DNA of 64,000 bases, from assembly GCF_030936135.1 (NCBI RefSeq), contig NC_082600.1, positions 27,163,943-27,227,942 of the forward strand. Direction: 5' to 3'. The position numbers and the translations under genes were made by a program. Below the pieces are notes generated by a model, which saw only the letters and a program-made list of their open reading frames with translations, made no database searches and was not told the origin of the DNA. The DNA is from Gavia stellata. Lineage: Eukaryota > Chordata > Aves > Gaviiformes > Gaviidae. This document shows positions 32,746 through 44,480 of the stretch, one piece after another (position 1 is the stretch's first letter; every line of letters begins with the position of its first letter).

Positions 32746-35700
32746 GCACTAGGGGATGCTCTCCACTGCCAGGACCACCTGCTTGCTTGGTCATGCCCAG
32801 GAGGCTCATGGTTGGCTGAGGTGAGGACAGCCTGTTTCCTCCTCACCTCCACTGCGAAAGCGGAGTGATGGGCCCCTTCACCGCTCCCTTGCCCACGCTG
32901 CTCCTTGCAGGGCTGTGGCTGAGCCCTGCAGAGCATGAGTGCTCCTGAGCACTGTTGGGACCCATCTGAGCTGCTGCCTCTGGGCACTGCAGTGGTGAAG
33001 CTTGTTGCTTCCACTCCTCCCTAAAGGAGGGAGGGCTGTAAAGCAACGTGGAAGTTAAGCACCAACAGCCACTTGGCCATCTTTGATGTTACACCTGAAC
33101 TGGTGGGGGCAAGGGCAGGGTTATTTCACAAAATAGCAATGAAGTATCTGGTGGGTGTTTGTTCTTCTAGTTGCCTCCTTGTTGGTGTCAAAGGCTTGTG
33201 GTGAAGGGCAGATATTCGTCGTTTCCACTTGTACCTGTGCCTGAGGCGTGCTCCTTTCGCTGCTCACAAAGGCTGCATTCCTGGCCTGCGGAGAAGCTCT
33301 GTGCCGGCTGTGAGGTCTCAGCCTGGATTAAGTGGCACAGGCAAATCCTCAGCTTTGGGAAGAGCACACTTGACCTTTGCCTCTGCGGAGTTACAGTGTC
33401 CCTTGGGAGGAAGGGTTGGCTCAGCCACTGAACAAAGCACTGGCTGTCGTGAGCAAGACCTGCCTGCCTTGGGGAGGGAGGGCCTGGGGTGGGGGTCAGA
33501 TTTATGCTCCAGGGGGGCGGGAGGAGACAGCAGGCACGGTGACCTGGAAGCTTAGAGGTGACCAGCTCAATTTACTGAGAAACACAAAGATACATTGCCT
33601 CCTCTGTCAGTAAAAATACACCATCTGGGATGGTCTGGGCAGATGGGCCCACTGGCACATCCAGATGCGAGGAGGGAATTCGCTTGGTAAGAGCCAAATG
33701 ATGTTTTGAATCCCCTTTCTCTCCTTATTTTCCAGCCTGTTCTCTTCTGTTGTGTCTTGCAGCGTCTCTCATCCTGAGTCGCTGCTAGCACGTTTGCAGG
33801 TTCTCCAGGTCCCATGGCAGAAGTACTCAGTAACAAACTTGGCCCTAGCATGGACTTAATACAACGTTATATGTGCTCAGTGGTAGGTGTAGCTAAACCT
33901 TCTTGTTTTCCTTATGCAATAGCGTGCGTACAGCTTTTGCATGAATTCAGACATTTTCTCCTACAGTATGCCCTCTGTCCTATGTAATGTGGCTCACTCT
34001 AGTGCCATTGGGTCCAGCAAGAATATGGGCAAACACAGAGTGGGCGGGTGGGGTGGTCTCTTTTCCACTTTGTACCTGAGGGCTGAAGCTAGATGGTTCA
34101 TCTGAGATCACAGAAGTCGTCTGCATCAGAGCCAGGATGAACTCAGGTCCCAGCATTGGCACTGTGGGGCAGTGTCCCAGCCCCATTGTCACAGGCTGTT
34201 TTTAGAAGTTGTCAGGTCTCTCTATGCTGATGCTTTTCCATGCAATTGCCTAAGTCAGGTTGCTGTTATTTCCAGGATTTTTGGGAGCTCTGCAGCCCCA
34301 GCACTAGGCTTTCAAAACAGATACGTAAGGATGAAGAATTTGGCTGTGCAAAGCGCTCTAGAAATGCATTTGCATCTCCGTTATTGCAGGTACAGCGTTT
34401 GAAGGTTTGGTGTTACCCCTGACCTTCACACCTTCATCCCTCCCCAGCCTCCTCCACTGAAGTGCTCTCAGCTTGGAACCGTTTTGAATTAGTGCCTCTG
34501 AAGAGGTAGTTCAATATTACTGAGAGCACGTGGGTTAGAGAGGGAAGAGATACACTCAGATGGAGCTGATGAAAGAATCCAGGTCTGCCAAAGCCTCCAG
34601 AGGGCTGTAAAATAGGTATAAATACATTTATAGTCGACTGCGTTGCAGAGAAGTGAAGAGACTGATCCAGCTTGAAAGAAGTGTCTCCTTTTGTGCCACC
34701 TTTGCCAATTCCTGTAGATATTCGTACAGCGTTCAGCCACTGGGTTAGCAGAGTGGTCTCTCCTTCAGGGGTGATGACAGCACAGCATGGCAGTCAGTAC
34801 TGCAGGACAGGAACATTGCCTTCACCTGCCAGTGGACTGGCAAAATGGAAGGAGATGAGAGGAGACCCTGCCAGCCAGGCTATTGCAGGGTGAGAATGAG
34901 GGGAAGAGCAGTTTCGGAGAGCACATCTGTATCTATCATCGCTTTGCTTTACTATTAGGAGAAGGATTGTTAATCAGCTGCTGTGAACTTAGACCTAGGC
35001 CATTTGAAGATCTTGTGGGAAGCAACAACCACCATGTTACTAAAGCTCTCCTGCACGCTGGGGGCAGAGCTACTGCCTGCTCCATCCGTTTTACAGGTCT
35101 TCTGCGTCTCTTGCCTCTGTGTCACTCACACCCTGAAGTATCAGCTGTGTTTCTGTTGGCAAGGGATGGCTGGGAAGAGACCAAAATCAGAGTATGTTAC
35201 TGAACGCTTGCGTGGGAGGTCTGTTGTTAGCACGGGTGCGAGAGCTGCACATCTGAGAAACTACTACGATGAGAGGGGCTGTGCACGTGAAACAACTCAG
35301 GGCAGCAGGCCACGTTCCTCCTTTAGATGTGCTTGGTGCTGACAAACCCATTAGTGGCAGCTTGATGCTGCTGCTGATCAGGACTTCGCTGAGAGTGAAA
35401 GCCCTGGAGGCTGTTGGCAGCTGAGCTTTGCACAGGACCAAGCTGATGGAGTCAGTTCTCCCCCCCCAGCGCATATGGTGCAGATTCAGAAACAATTTTC
35501 TGAGCAGGCGGTGTTTCTGGGAGATGTTTGGCTGAAGTCTAGGCTCGGTGCAGCTGCATCGGCGGGTTCTGGGGTGGGAAGGGCACGGGGTTTCACTTCC
35601 CCATTTCCCTCCTAGAGCCTTGCTGACATGGCTTCCTGGACCACTAGTATCAGGAAGAGGCAGTCCGGTTTCTGGGGTGTGCGTGTGTGTGGGGCTTGGC

Positions 35701-38700
35701 CCAGCCTGCACAGGGCGTGAGAAGGGCACTGAACCATCCTTCCAGCCCAGCTGCTTCCTCCACTAAAGCATTGAGACAGAGTCTCTGCCATATCCAGACT
35801 GTTTGGAAACATGTTGATAAACTTCCAAATGTCTATTTTACAATCCAGATGTGCTAGCCTTGGCTGTAAACCCTCATCTGAAGAACAGGTGTGCTACAAT
35901 GATTCTAGCAGTGGCCTCAAAGCCAGCTGGAGGCTTGAGCTGAGCAGGGGCCAAGGGGCTGGTGCCATATAGGATGTGGATACCGGGGCAGGGACAGGTG
36001 AGGCAGAGAGCTGTGGGTCAGCCGTAGTTCATGAGGAGTCAGACTGCGAGGGAAGAAAGGCGCATGCCAGAATATCCTTCAAGCCCCAGCCTCTGCTTAG
36101 CAGCACCGAAGCCATCTCAGGAGAGGCTGCCCTGGTTGTGTGGGCAACCTGGTTGCATCTGTGGGGTGCATCAGCCTTGGTCAGATCTGTCCTGGTGAGG
36201 AAGTACAGGGCTAGAGCTGACCACCAGCTTCTGTGGTATTTTCTGTGGTTTGCCTCGACCTCTCCAGCAGCTCTGTGGTCTGGGAAGCACTGCAGGTCAC
36301 AGCAGCTTCCCACCGGCATTGCCAGGGGATCTGAAATGGGGCAGCAGCTTCCTTGGGACAAACTTCACATGTGGCCTGAAAAGTGGACATCCCCCCTCAG
36401 CCGGGGAAGGTGTCCTGCTGCTGGGCCTGGATCTGGCTCATGAAAGCTGTGGTGGGGAGAAGCACAGTCCCAGGGGGAGGACGGGCAGCAGCAGTGGGCT
36501 GCCAGAGAGGGCACCAGCTCTCTGGTGTAGGGGGGTCAGCCAGCCCTGGGTGCAGGCTGGCAGGAAGCCTGTGGATGGTGGGGATGAGGCAGGACGCAAG
36601 GTGCTGATACCACACCGCCTTAGCTACTCATGGTGCCTGCAGGCTCAGAGGTGAGAGCCACACTGCTGGCCTATACCCCCCCACTCCCAAACCTGCTCTT
36701 GCATAGGATTTTAGCTCCACGGGTAGGGATGGATGATTTGTGTAGCCTAAAGGCTTTGTCAGTGCTGCTTATACCCTCCAGAGCCCCAAGAGAGATGGCC
36801 AACCTTGCAGGAAAACAGAGCCTGACTGAGAGCAGCAAGGTAGGCAGCACATGCCTTTGGTGGAAGTGGACAGCAAGGCAGGGGTAACTCAGGCCAGGGG
36901 CAGTGCTGAGGAAAGCCAAGGGCTCTATCAGTCCCATCCCCTCCCAGAACAAGAGACCAAAGTGGCATTGAGAGGGGCTCCCACAGACAGCACTTTCTCA
37001 TGCGCCAGGGGTGGCCCTTGCCGTGCTCTGCGCCCAGCCAGGAGCCCTCAGCATCCCCTGTCCCTGCTGGTGGGCATAAGGCAAGCTGGCGCCATTGCTT
37101 CACTTTCATCTGCTCACAGATTGCACTCCTGGCTTCTGCAAGTAGCTTTCCTGCTCCGCATCCCTGCCTGCCTGCCTTCCTCCTGCTCATCTGTGGCAGG
37201 AGTTGCCTGTAGATCAGCCTAGCTCGTGCAGCCTCGGAGCAGGTGGTTCTGGCCTGATGCTGCTGTGGGGATGTTCCCCAGGGTCATCGGGAGCTCCCCA
37301 CCTCCTTCAGCCATGCCACCCTCCAGAACATGATTTTCTTGGCTCAGGGATGCACAGGGCCAGGCTCTGGGAGGGAGGAAGGAGAGGGTCTCTCCCGTGC
37401 CTGCGGTGCCAGCTGCCTTCTTGGCTGCCACCCCTGCCATTGGGGCTTGCCAGCCTCGAGGGAGCGCAGGCAGCCACCCCGGGCTGTTGTCACTGCTGCG
37501 TGCTTGAGCTGTATGAGGCTGCCTTGTCTGCTCAGCCCAGCTGAGAGAGGGGAAGGAGAGAGGGAGGGAAGGCAGAGGCATGGCCTGAAAGCACGTGCCA
37601 GAGCTTGGCACCAATGCAGAGGTAATCATCGGCAGAGAGGGCAGGCTTGTATCATCTCCGCTTCTGCCCTGAGCTCCAAACACAGTTCTGGGAGAGGCAG
37701 GAAAATAATGAGTGCCATGTCTGTAATCCTGTCACAAATTTTTGTTCTGTGCCTGGCATGGCCCCTGTCTGTGTGGGAAGTGGACGCTTCCCCATCCCGA
37801 GCCCCTTGTTCTTCTCAGAAGATGATGACCTGATGTGGCGCGGCATGGAAAGGAGCTTTGCTCATCTTCTCTGCCGTTGCCCTGCATTTATTTTCTTGTT
37901 AAGCTCTCATTCCTCGTTATTCTCACTTAAGGCACACATAGTGTGCCACATCTATGTGTAGAGTGGGTGACAGCAGAGTCAGCATGGCAACTGGTGAGGG
38001 AGACTTCTGGAGCTGTGATGTCACCGGAGAGCTGGATTCCCAGCCTATGAAGTCATAGCTGGGAAACTGGGTACTCAGCCTAATCCCGATAATTACCCAG
38101 TGGGACTGTAAAGTGTCAATGAAGTCTATTGCTTGATGACTGACTACTTTAGCTCTAACACACGCCACCTAATAATTGCCACTTTTTGCAGTTCCCTAAG
38201 ATTCACTTATTAATAAGCTATTAAACATCCACTTGAAATCACTGCATTGTAATGAGCTGAGATCACTGCTTACACAGCCATTCCAGTGCCCAAATTCATA
38301 GGAAAGCACCTAAAATCCTGTGATGGGGATTGGGCCTGCAATTTCAGGATGGCAGAGTAACCAAACTAAAATACAGATACAATGTCAGCCCCACCGGTCA
38401 TTCCCATTTCAGGATCTGTGTGCCCATCATCAGTTTTCCTCTGACATACAAAGCTGATGGGCTGAAGAACTTCCAGTCCAAGTTCTCTGTGCTCTGAGCA
38501 GCCAAGGTGAGGGTCTTAAGGAAGGAATAACAACTACAAGGAAATGAGAGTCGTTGGTTTTTAGGAAGATCACTTTGGAACCAGAAGCAGGAATGAAACG
38601 ACTTTTAATCCAAACCACTCAGCAGAATTCAAAGTTTGATTCAGGTTTGGTTTTTCCTGGTCTTTTTGTTGTTTAAGACAATGGAAAAGCTGTGCTTTTG

Positions 38701-39157
38701 AGAGAAGTTCAGTGTGGGAGGAACTTCTCAGGAAGAGGTTGTTCAGCACAGTCCAGAGATTGCCTGGTTTCTTCTGTCCTCGCTGTTGAGTCATCTTGCT
38801 TAGATCTTTATCTTTTTTCCAGGTTGTAAGCTCCTGGGAAGCACTGCCTGTGAAGTGGTACCAGACACCAGGAAGGGAGACTGTCCGCTGAGGAGAGCAC
38901 CCCGCACTCCCTGCGTATCCTCAAGCTGTTGCTCCTGCTTCCCTGTTCCCTTCCAGTCTGTGACAAGCTGATGTTCGATGGCTGCCACAGAAAAAGCCTC
39001 CTGGCGTTAAGACCCCAGTGAAAAGGGGAAGAGAAGGTTATGGAAATTCACACTATAGAGGCCCTTTCCACACTGCCCTCAACAGTGTCCCAACCATGTG
39101 GGAAGCATTCCCTGTTCATGGGTCACAGACCTTAAAAATGGCAAGAGGTTCTGCTTC
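32746..39157. other. Intergenic, centre
   Basis: No gene was recognised. Contents noted are a SINE-like fragment at about 34070-34190 and an AT-rich, well-ordered stretch at about 38040-38290 that contrasts with its surroundings and may be a conserved noncoding element. Confidence 0.65.
34070..34190 (-). repeat. Possible MIR/CORE-SINE fragment
   Basis: ACCTGAGGGC, TGAGATCACAGAAGTCG, CAGAGCCAGGATGAACTCAG and GTCCCAGCATTGGCACTGTG follow the reverse complement of MIR-type SINEs in order. It is similar in kind to the copies at 13918 and 15522. Confidence 0.4.
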
Positions 39158-39598
39158 CTCCTCTCCTCTCCTCTCCTCTCCTCTCCTCTCCTCTCCTCTC
39201 CTCTCCTCTCCTCTCCTCTCCTCTCCTCTCCTCTCCTCTCCTCTCCTCTCCTCTCCTCTCCTCTCCTCTCCTCTCCTCTCCTCTCCTCTCCTCTCCTCTC
39301 CTCTCCTCTCCTCTCCTCTCCTCTCCTCTCCTCTCCTCTCCTCTCCTCTCCTCTCCTCTCCTCTCCTCTCCTCTCCTCTCCTCTCCTCTCCTCTCCTCTC
39401 CTCTCCTCTCCTCTCCTCTCCTCTCCTCTCCTCTCCTCTCCTCTCCTCTCCTCTCCTCTCCTCTCCTCTCCTCTCCTCTCCTCTCCTCTCCTCTCCTCTC
39501 CTCTCCTCTCCTCTCCTCTCCTCTCCTCTCCTCTCCTCTCCTCTCCTCTCCTCTCCTCTCCTCTCCTCTCCTCTCCTCTCCTCTCCTCTCCTCTCCTC
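39158..39598. repeat. (CTCTC)n pentanucleotide microsatellite, 441 bp
   Basis: About 88 perfect copies of CTCTC on the plus strand (GAGAG on the minus), followed by two imperfect CTCCC units. It is pure polypyrimidine on one strand and polypurine on the other, and can form triplex (H-DNA). The Ser-Ser-Pro-Leu-Leu repeat frames across it are translation artefacts of the repeat. Confidence 0.98.
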
Positions 39599-42500
39599 CC
39601 CTCCCTTAGTAAGGACAGCTGACTAATGAGCGCTCCGACTGAAGCCCCCCATCAGGTTGATGTCCTGAGCAGGCTTGCTCCCACAGGGAAAGTGTGATGG
39701 GATGGGTTTCCTGGTCAGGGCAGCCTCTGTGCTCCTGGGGGACAGTCAGGCTTTCCTGGTTTCCAGGCCCCTCTCCCCGCCATGTGCAGTTCCAGCCGCA
39801 GGTATCAAAGAAGTAGAGAGGCCAGACCAGCCTCCTGGGGAGAGGGGAGATTGCAGTTGAATCATTGCAAACAGGACTTCATTAATTATAAATGGACAGG
39901 TTCCCCTGAGCTGCTGTAGCTCTGCATGAGTCACATTCTAGCTGAGGTGGGGTTTTGGGTTTTTGTTTGTTTGTTTTCCTCCTGAAAGTTGCTGAAGGGG
40001 CTTGAAATAGTGTGATGGATAAATAAGGAACCAGCTGTGCTCTTCAGCCAGCCCCACCAGAGCCTTTCTGCAGCAGTAGCCCACAGCAACCTCCACTCTG
40101 CACTCCCATCCCTCAGGTTCTGCCATCTGGTGCTGCTCTCCAGGTTTCTTCTTCCTAGCGGCATGTTTTCATCTCCTGTTGTAACCTCTTTTCCAGCGTG
40201 TGGTCTCAGCCCTTGGTAATGCACAGACATATGTCTGGACAACAGCACAACCAAGGAGTCCAGTTGTGGGACACCCACTTGGCTGGTCTATGCCTCCCTC
40301 CTCCATCTCAGAGATGGTCCTGGTTAAATGAAAGCAGAAGGAACAATAAAACCAGCAAACCTTGGCTTTCGACTAGGAGCTGCTGGACAGTTTCTCTTTT
40401 TCTGTTTTCTGACAACAAACTGTTGCTTACACGGTTCTCAGCTGCCTGCTGGCCGCCTCCTCATGGGGAGAGGCTGGGATGTACCCCAAGGCCCTGAGGG
40501 ACACACCAAGAGCGGGCGGAGGTGGCTGGAGGGCCAGGGTGTGTGTCTGGATGGAGTGGCTCATCTGTCCGGTGGGAATGTCTCCTTCCCTGGGTGCCGT
40601 AAGCGTGAGTGTGCTCAGCTGTGTATATCTCATGGCAAAGCTGAGGGGTGAGAATGGTGTCCGTGGAGAATTTGCTGGCTGCATTCACAAATTCAGAATC
40701 TGCTTTTCCTACGTCTCTGATGCCCATGGTTACAGAGGTCCTCTCCAGAGGTCTCTCTGTACTGCTGCCTGAAAGTTGTTTCTCCATCCGGCTTCCCAGG
40801 GCTGCCGTCTCTTACCCTCAGAGTGTGAGATGGCTTTTTTCAGAGGAGCTGTGACTTGTGCCTCTAAAAGGCTGGCTCTGCACCCTGATTTTTAAGTTGG
40901 TGGGGCTGGCCAGCCTTCCCCTGCCCTTCAGTGCTGAGGTGGGGGGGTGCACTCCTTCTTCCTCCGCGGGAGCTGCAGGCAGCTCCTGAATCCGTGGAAT
41001 GTGTCCCATCTGCAGTGCGTTAGGGGTCTGCTCACAGTGGAGGAAGAAACACATGTGCGTTGTGAACCCTTCTGAAGAGGAAGAAAAAGGCCCAATTAAT
41101 CTAAGGGATATGGTGCCAGGAGCCACATCTGGGGGCCAACTGGGCCTGGAAGCATGGCCCCCAGGTGCTACCCCCACAAGGGGTTAGTGCAGAGGTGGTG
41201 TGGACACGACGGGTAGGGGAATGAGGGCGTGAGGGGTCCTGGCACAGAGGGACCCCTGTCAGTGCAGTCCTGAAGAGCTCCTTCTCCCTGTTCTTTGAGA
41301 GGGCTCAAGGGGGCCTGACTTGTGCTCATCTCTCCAGGGCACAGCCCACCTTGACCCCTCTGCCTCTGGCCCCACGGCTTCGATCCTCAGCTGTCCAAGC
41401 ACTCCTCCTCTGCCATAGTGGTGGCAGGCGAGTAGGGCCATGCTGTCAGCTCAGGCCACCCTTGCTCCTCTCCTCTGCAGGGTCTGATGAGCCCCTTGCT
41501 TTCTGTGCTGGCTCCCAGGTCTGCCTCATTCATGTTGGCGCCCTGGCCCTGGAACGCATGGACTTGGAGAGGTGCTGCAGCTGTGTCTGCCCTCAGCCTC
41601 TCCTCTGGTGCCATCTCTGCTGCCTAGAAGCTTGTGCAGCGTATTAAGGGGAAATGAAGGCACGAAAGAGCACTCTGAGCTGCCCACCTGCAGCTCTCCC
41701 CCCGCAGAGGAGCCCTGTGCTCCCCAGTGCCAGGGGCTGGACTACTGAACCCTGCACACCGGCTTGCTGCCCCGTCCTCTCTGCTGCTGATCTCTCTTCC
41801 CGGGTGTGGATTTGATCTCAGTGGTGAGCAGCCCAACCATCCAAACTCTGCCTGCATGAGTTCCTGAGGAACAAGGTATTTCATGTTTGCCCGCTGAGCC
41901 CCCGCCAAGTGGCACGTTGATGCCCAACCTGCACTCCAACTCCCCTGTGCTTCCCCATTTTCAGTTGGTTTGTTTTCAGGGATGGCTGAATATGAAATGA
42001 GCCATGGGGCTGGGAGGTAGCAAGCCCATGCCTGAGCACCTGCGCATCAACCACCTGCACCAGCGATGCAGTTGCTCCCCTCCCCAGGTGCCTGAGCCTG
42101 TGCCTGCGTCCCCTGTGCTGGGCAGCCCCAGGGCGGCAGGGCCGGGTCTCGCTGTCCTCGGCTGGCCCCTGCTCTGCTGCAGCACTTATGTGGGATCAAA
42201 CCCCCCCAGCATGTCCCTGCAAGAGCAAACGAGTGTTTGCATATGTGAGGCTGGAAGGAGCCTGGTGTCCAGCTCTGGGTGGGGGTTAGTGTAAACACGG
42301 AGTGAAGCTGATTTGAGAAAGGATGCCAGGTCTCTGAGCCGGGCGCCACCGCAGCCAGGGGTAGCTGTGAGAGCTACTGGAGGGCCGTCAATGGCTTCAT
42401 TGGTTTTGCACATCTCATTCCCCAGCCCTGTTGGGGAGGCACAGGCTCCGGCAGCCCCACCGCCATCAGGGCCCCAAGTGCAGGCTCCTGTGGAGGTGCG

Positions 42501-44480
42501 GTCCCCTGGGGATGCCGCAAGCCTCCTTCTTCCTCGGGGTGACCCAATGCCTCCAGGGAGGAGGAATCCACGTGCGCCCTGACTGAGCCTGCTCCAGGGT
42601 TGCCTGGTCTGGGTTTGAGCACTGCCCGGGCTCTTGGCTGCTTTGTTTATGGCTTTGTTTATGGCGTTGATAATTTTCTCGTGTCAGGTTTAGGCACAAG
42701 CATTCTTTCCACTGCTGCATAAGAAAGTAATTAGGTGAGGATGGAAAGGACATTCCTCTTCCTCAGAACAAAGAAATGAGCCACGGCTGTTATCGGGCAC
42801 TGCTCACGGCATCCAGGGCCGTGCAAGCTCCTGCCCAAGCAGTTGCCCTGCCCCAGCAGGGCAGGCGGGTGAGCTGATGGCATCCCAGGAAGTGCCAAAG
42901 CACCCGCTGGTATTTCCTTTGACGTCGCTGCCCTGTAAGCCAGCTGCCAGCACCAAGGTCAAAGCCTGAGCCCACTCAGCCCCGTTATTCCTGTCGCACT
43001 TGCTCACCTGCCAAGTTATCCCCCCTCTCCCTTGCTTGCAGGGCCCCAGCTGGAGGGGATGTCCTGTTCTGCTCCAGAGTCAGTGCGCTTTTGGGGGGAT
43101 TCATTCCCTGTGCTTCCACCCCTTTCCTGGCTCCTCCACACCCCAGAGGGCAGGCAGCAGTGCTCCCATCCCAGGGAAGGGATGTCTGTGGCCTGAGGAG
43201 ACCTAAAAGGCAAGGGGCAGTGGGAAGAAGGGAGCTGGAGCCACTACTTTCAAGTGGGAGAGATGTTAGGAGCACAACTGCTGAAGGCTGGAGAGGAGGC
43301 ACTGGGGGAGCTGGACCCCTCTGCCACGAAGCTTTTGGGAAGCAGATGGCTTGGTGAGGGCCTGGGGACGCAGCACCTGCAATGGGAGAGGCTGGAAGGA
43401 GAGGATTGTCAGTGGAACGGGGTCCTTAAGGAGCTGGGGGAGCAGTGGGCACAGGAGGAGAGCTGGTGGTCTATGTGGCAGCCACTCCACACATCAAAAG
43501 GGCCAAAAGAGATTAGATAAATTCATGGGCTGATATGACAATTTGCCTTTTAAACCCAGAGGCCAAGCTGCAGCATCTGGCTGAAGGAGCACCTACCCGG
43601 CGGGCTGCTGGAAGGCGTGAGGGTACAACCAAAGGATCACTCTGTGCACGTGCAGACTATCTCATGTTCTCTCGCAGGCATCCAGCTGCTGCGCTTAGGG
43701 TCAGGGTGCCGAGTGAGGTACATCTTTCATCTGCCTGAGTTTGGCGTGATGAAACCAGGTTGATAAGTGTTACTGGCCACAGGACCCACTGCAGGGACAC
43801 ATGCCGGTGAGCATCTCCTTCCTGTGAGCACATGCAGTGCCCTTCTCTGCCTCCTTGTGCACAGAGATGCAGTGAGAAGTCTTTAGCCACCCACCAAGCT
43901 CACAGCCACCACTGTGCGCCAGAATGAGCCCACCCCAAATGTACCACGTTACTGGGCTGGGACAGTGCCTGCCTGCACTCCTCTGGGAGGATTTGCTCCC
44001 TGCCTGAGATGGCCAAGAGCAGCAGAGAGCAGCAGAGATGTGGCAGAGGACAAAGCCAAGCTGATGTGTGTGGCTAAAAGGGGATTTCTGTCCCCCTTCC
44101 CCTTCCTCCTACTCTTCCCTCAGCACATATAAAGCAGTCATTTCAAGCCATCCCTTGACCTCCAGGTGCCCACACAGAGACAGATGGGGGAGGGATGGAC
44201 ATCTACTCTAAGCTGGTGGGATATGTCTCCTGGAAGATCTCTGTTAGCTGAAGGACCCGGGGCTTTTAGGTGGGTCCTTTTCTAGCCTGGACCCGTACAA
44301 GTAAGAGTATAAAGCCCTGAGTTGGGTTTGAGGGGATCTGAGAGCTCTGTAGGCAAGGGTGGGATGTCCAATAAGGCTCTTCCCATTGCCATGCCTTTCG
44401 CCTGGGAGATGCGATCAAGAGCAGCAAGAGGGCTGATGCTGCCGATGCAGCTCCAGAAGTCCGCAGCTGCTGGGGTGGCG
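39599..44480. other. Intergenic, right part before LTBP2
   Basis: GC-rich, with no recognised gene or mobile element. A 12-bp tandem pair CTTTGTTTATGG lies at 42641-42664. Distal LTBP2 regulatory sequence is possible but not shown. Confidence 0.65.

Noticed and set aside
32258..32809. 183-codon minus-strand open frame
   Set aside because: It runs antisense through the CR1 3' fragment at 32570-32745.
39018..39626. Overlapping open frames encoding repeated Ser-Ser-Pro-Leu-Leu
   Set aside because: They are the translation of the (CTCTC)n array, which lacks stops in any plus frame. Not a gene.
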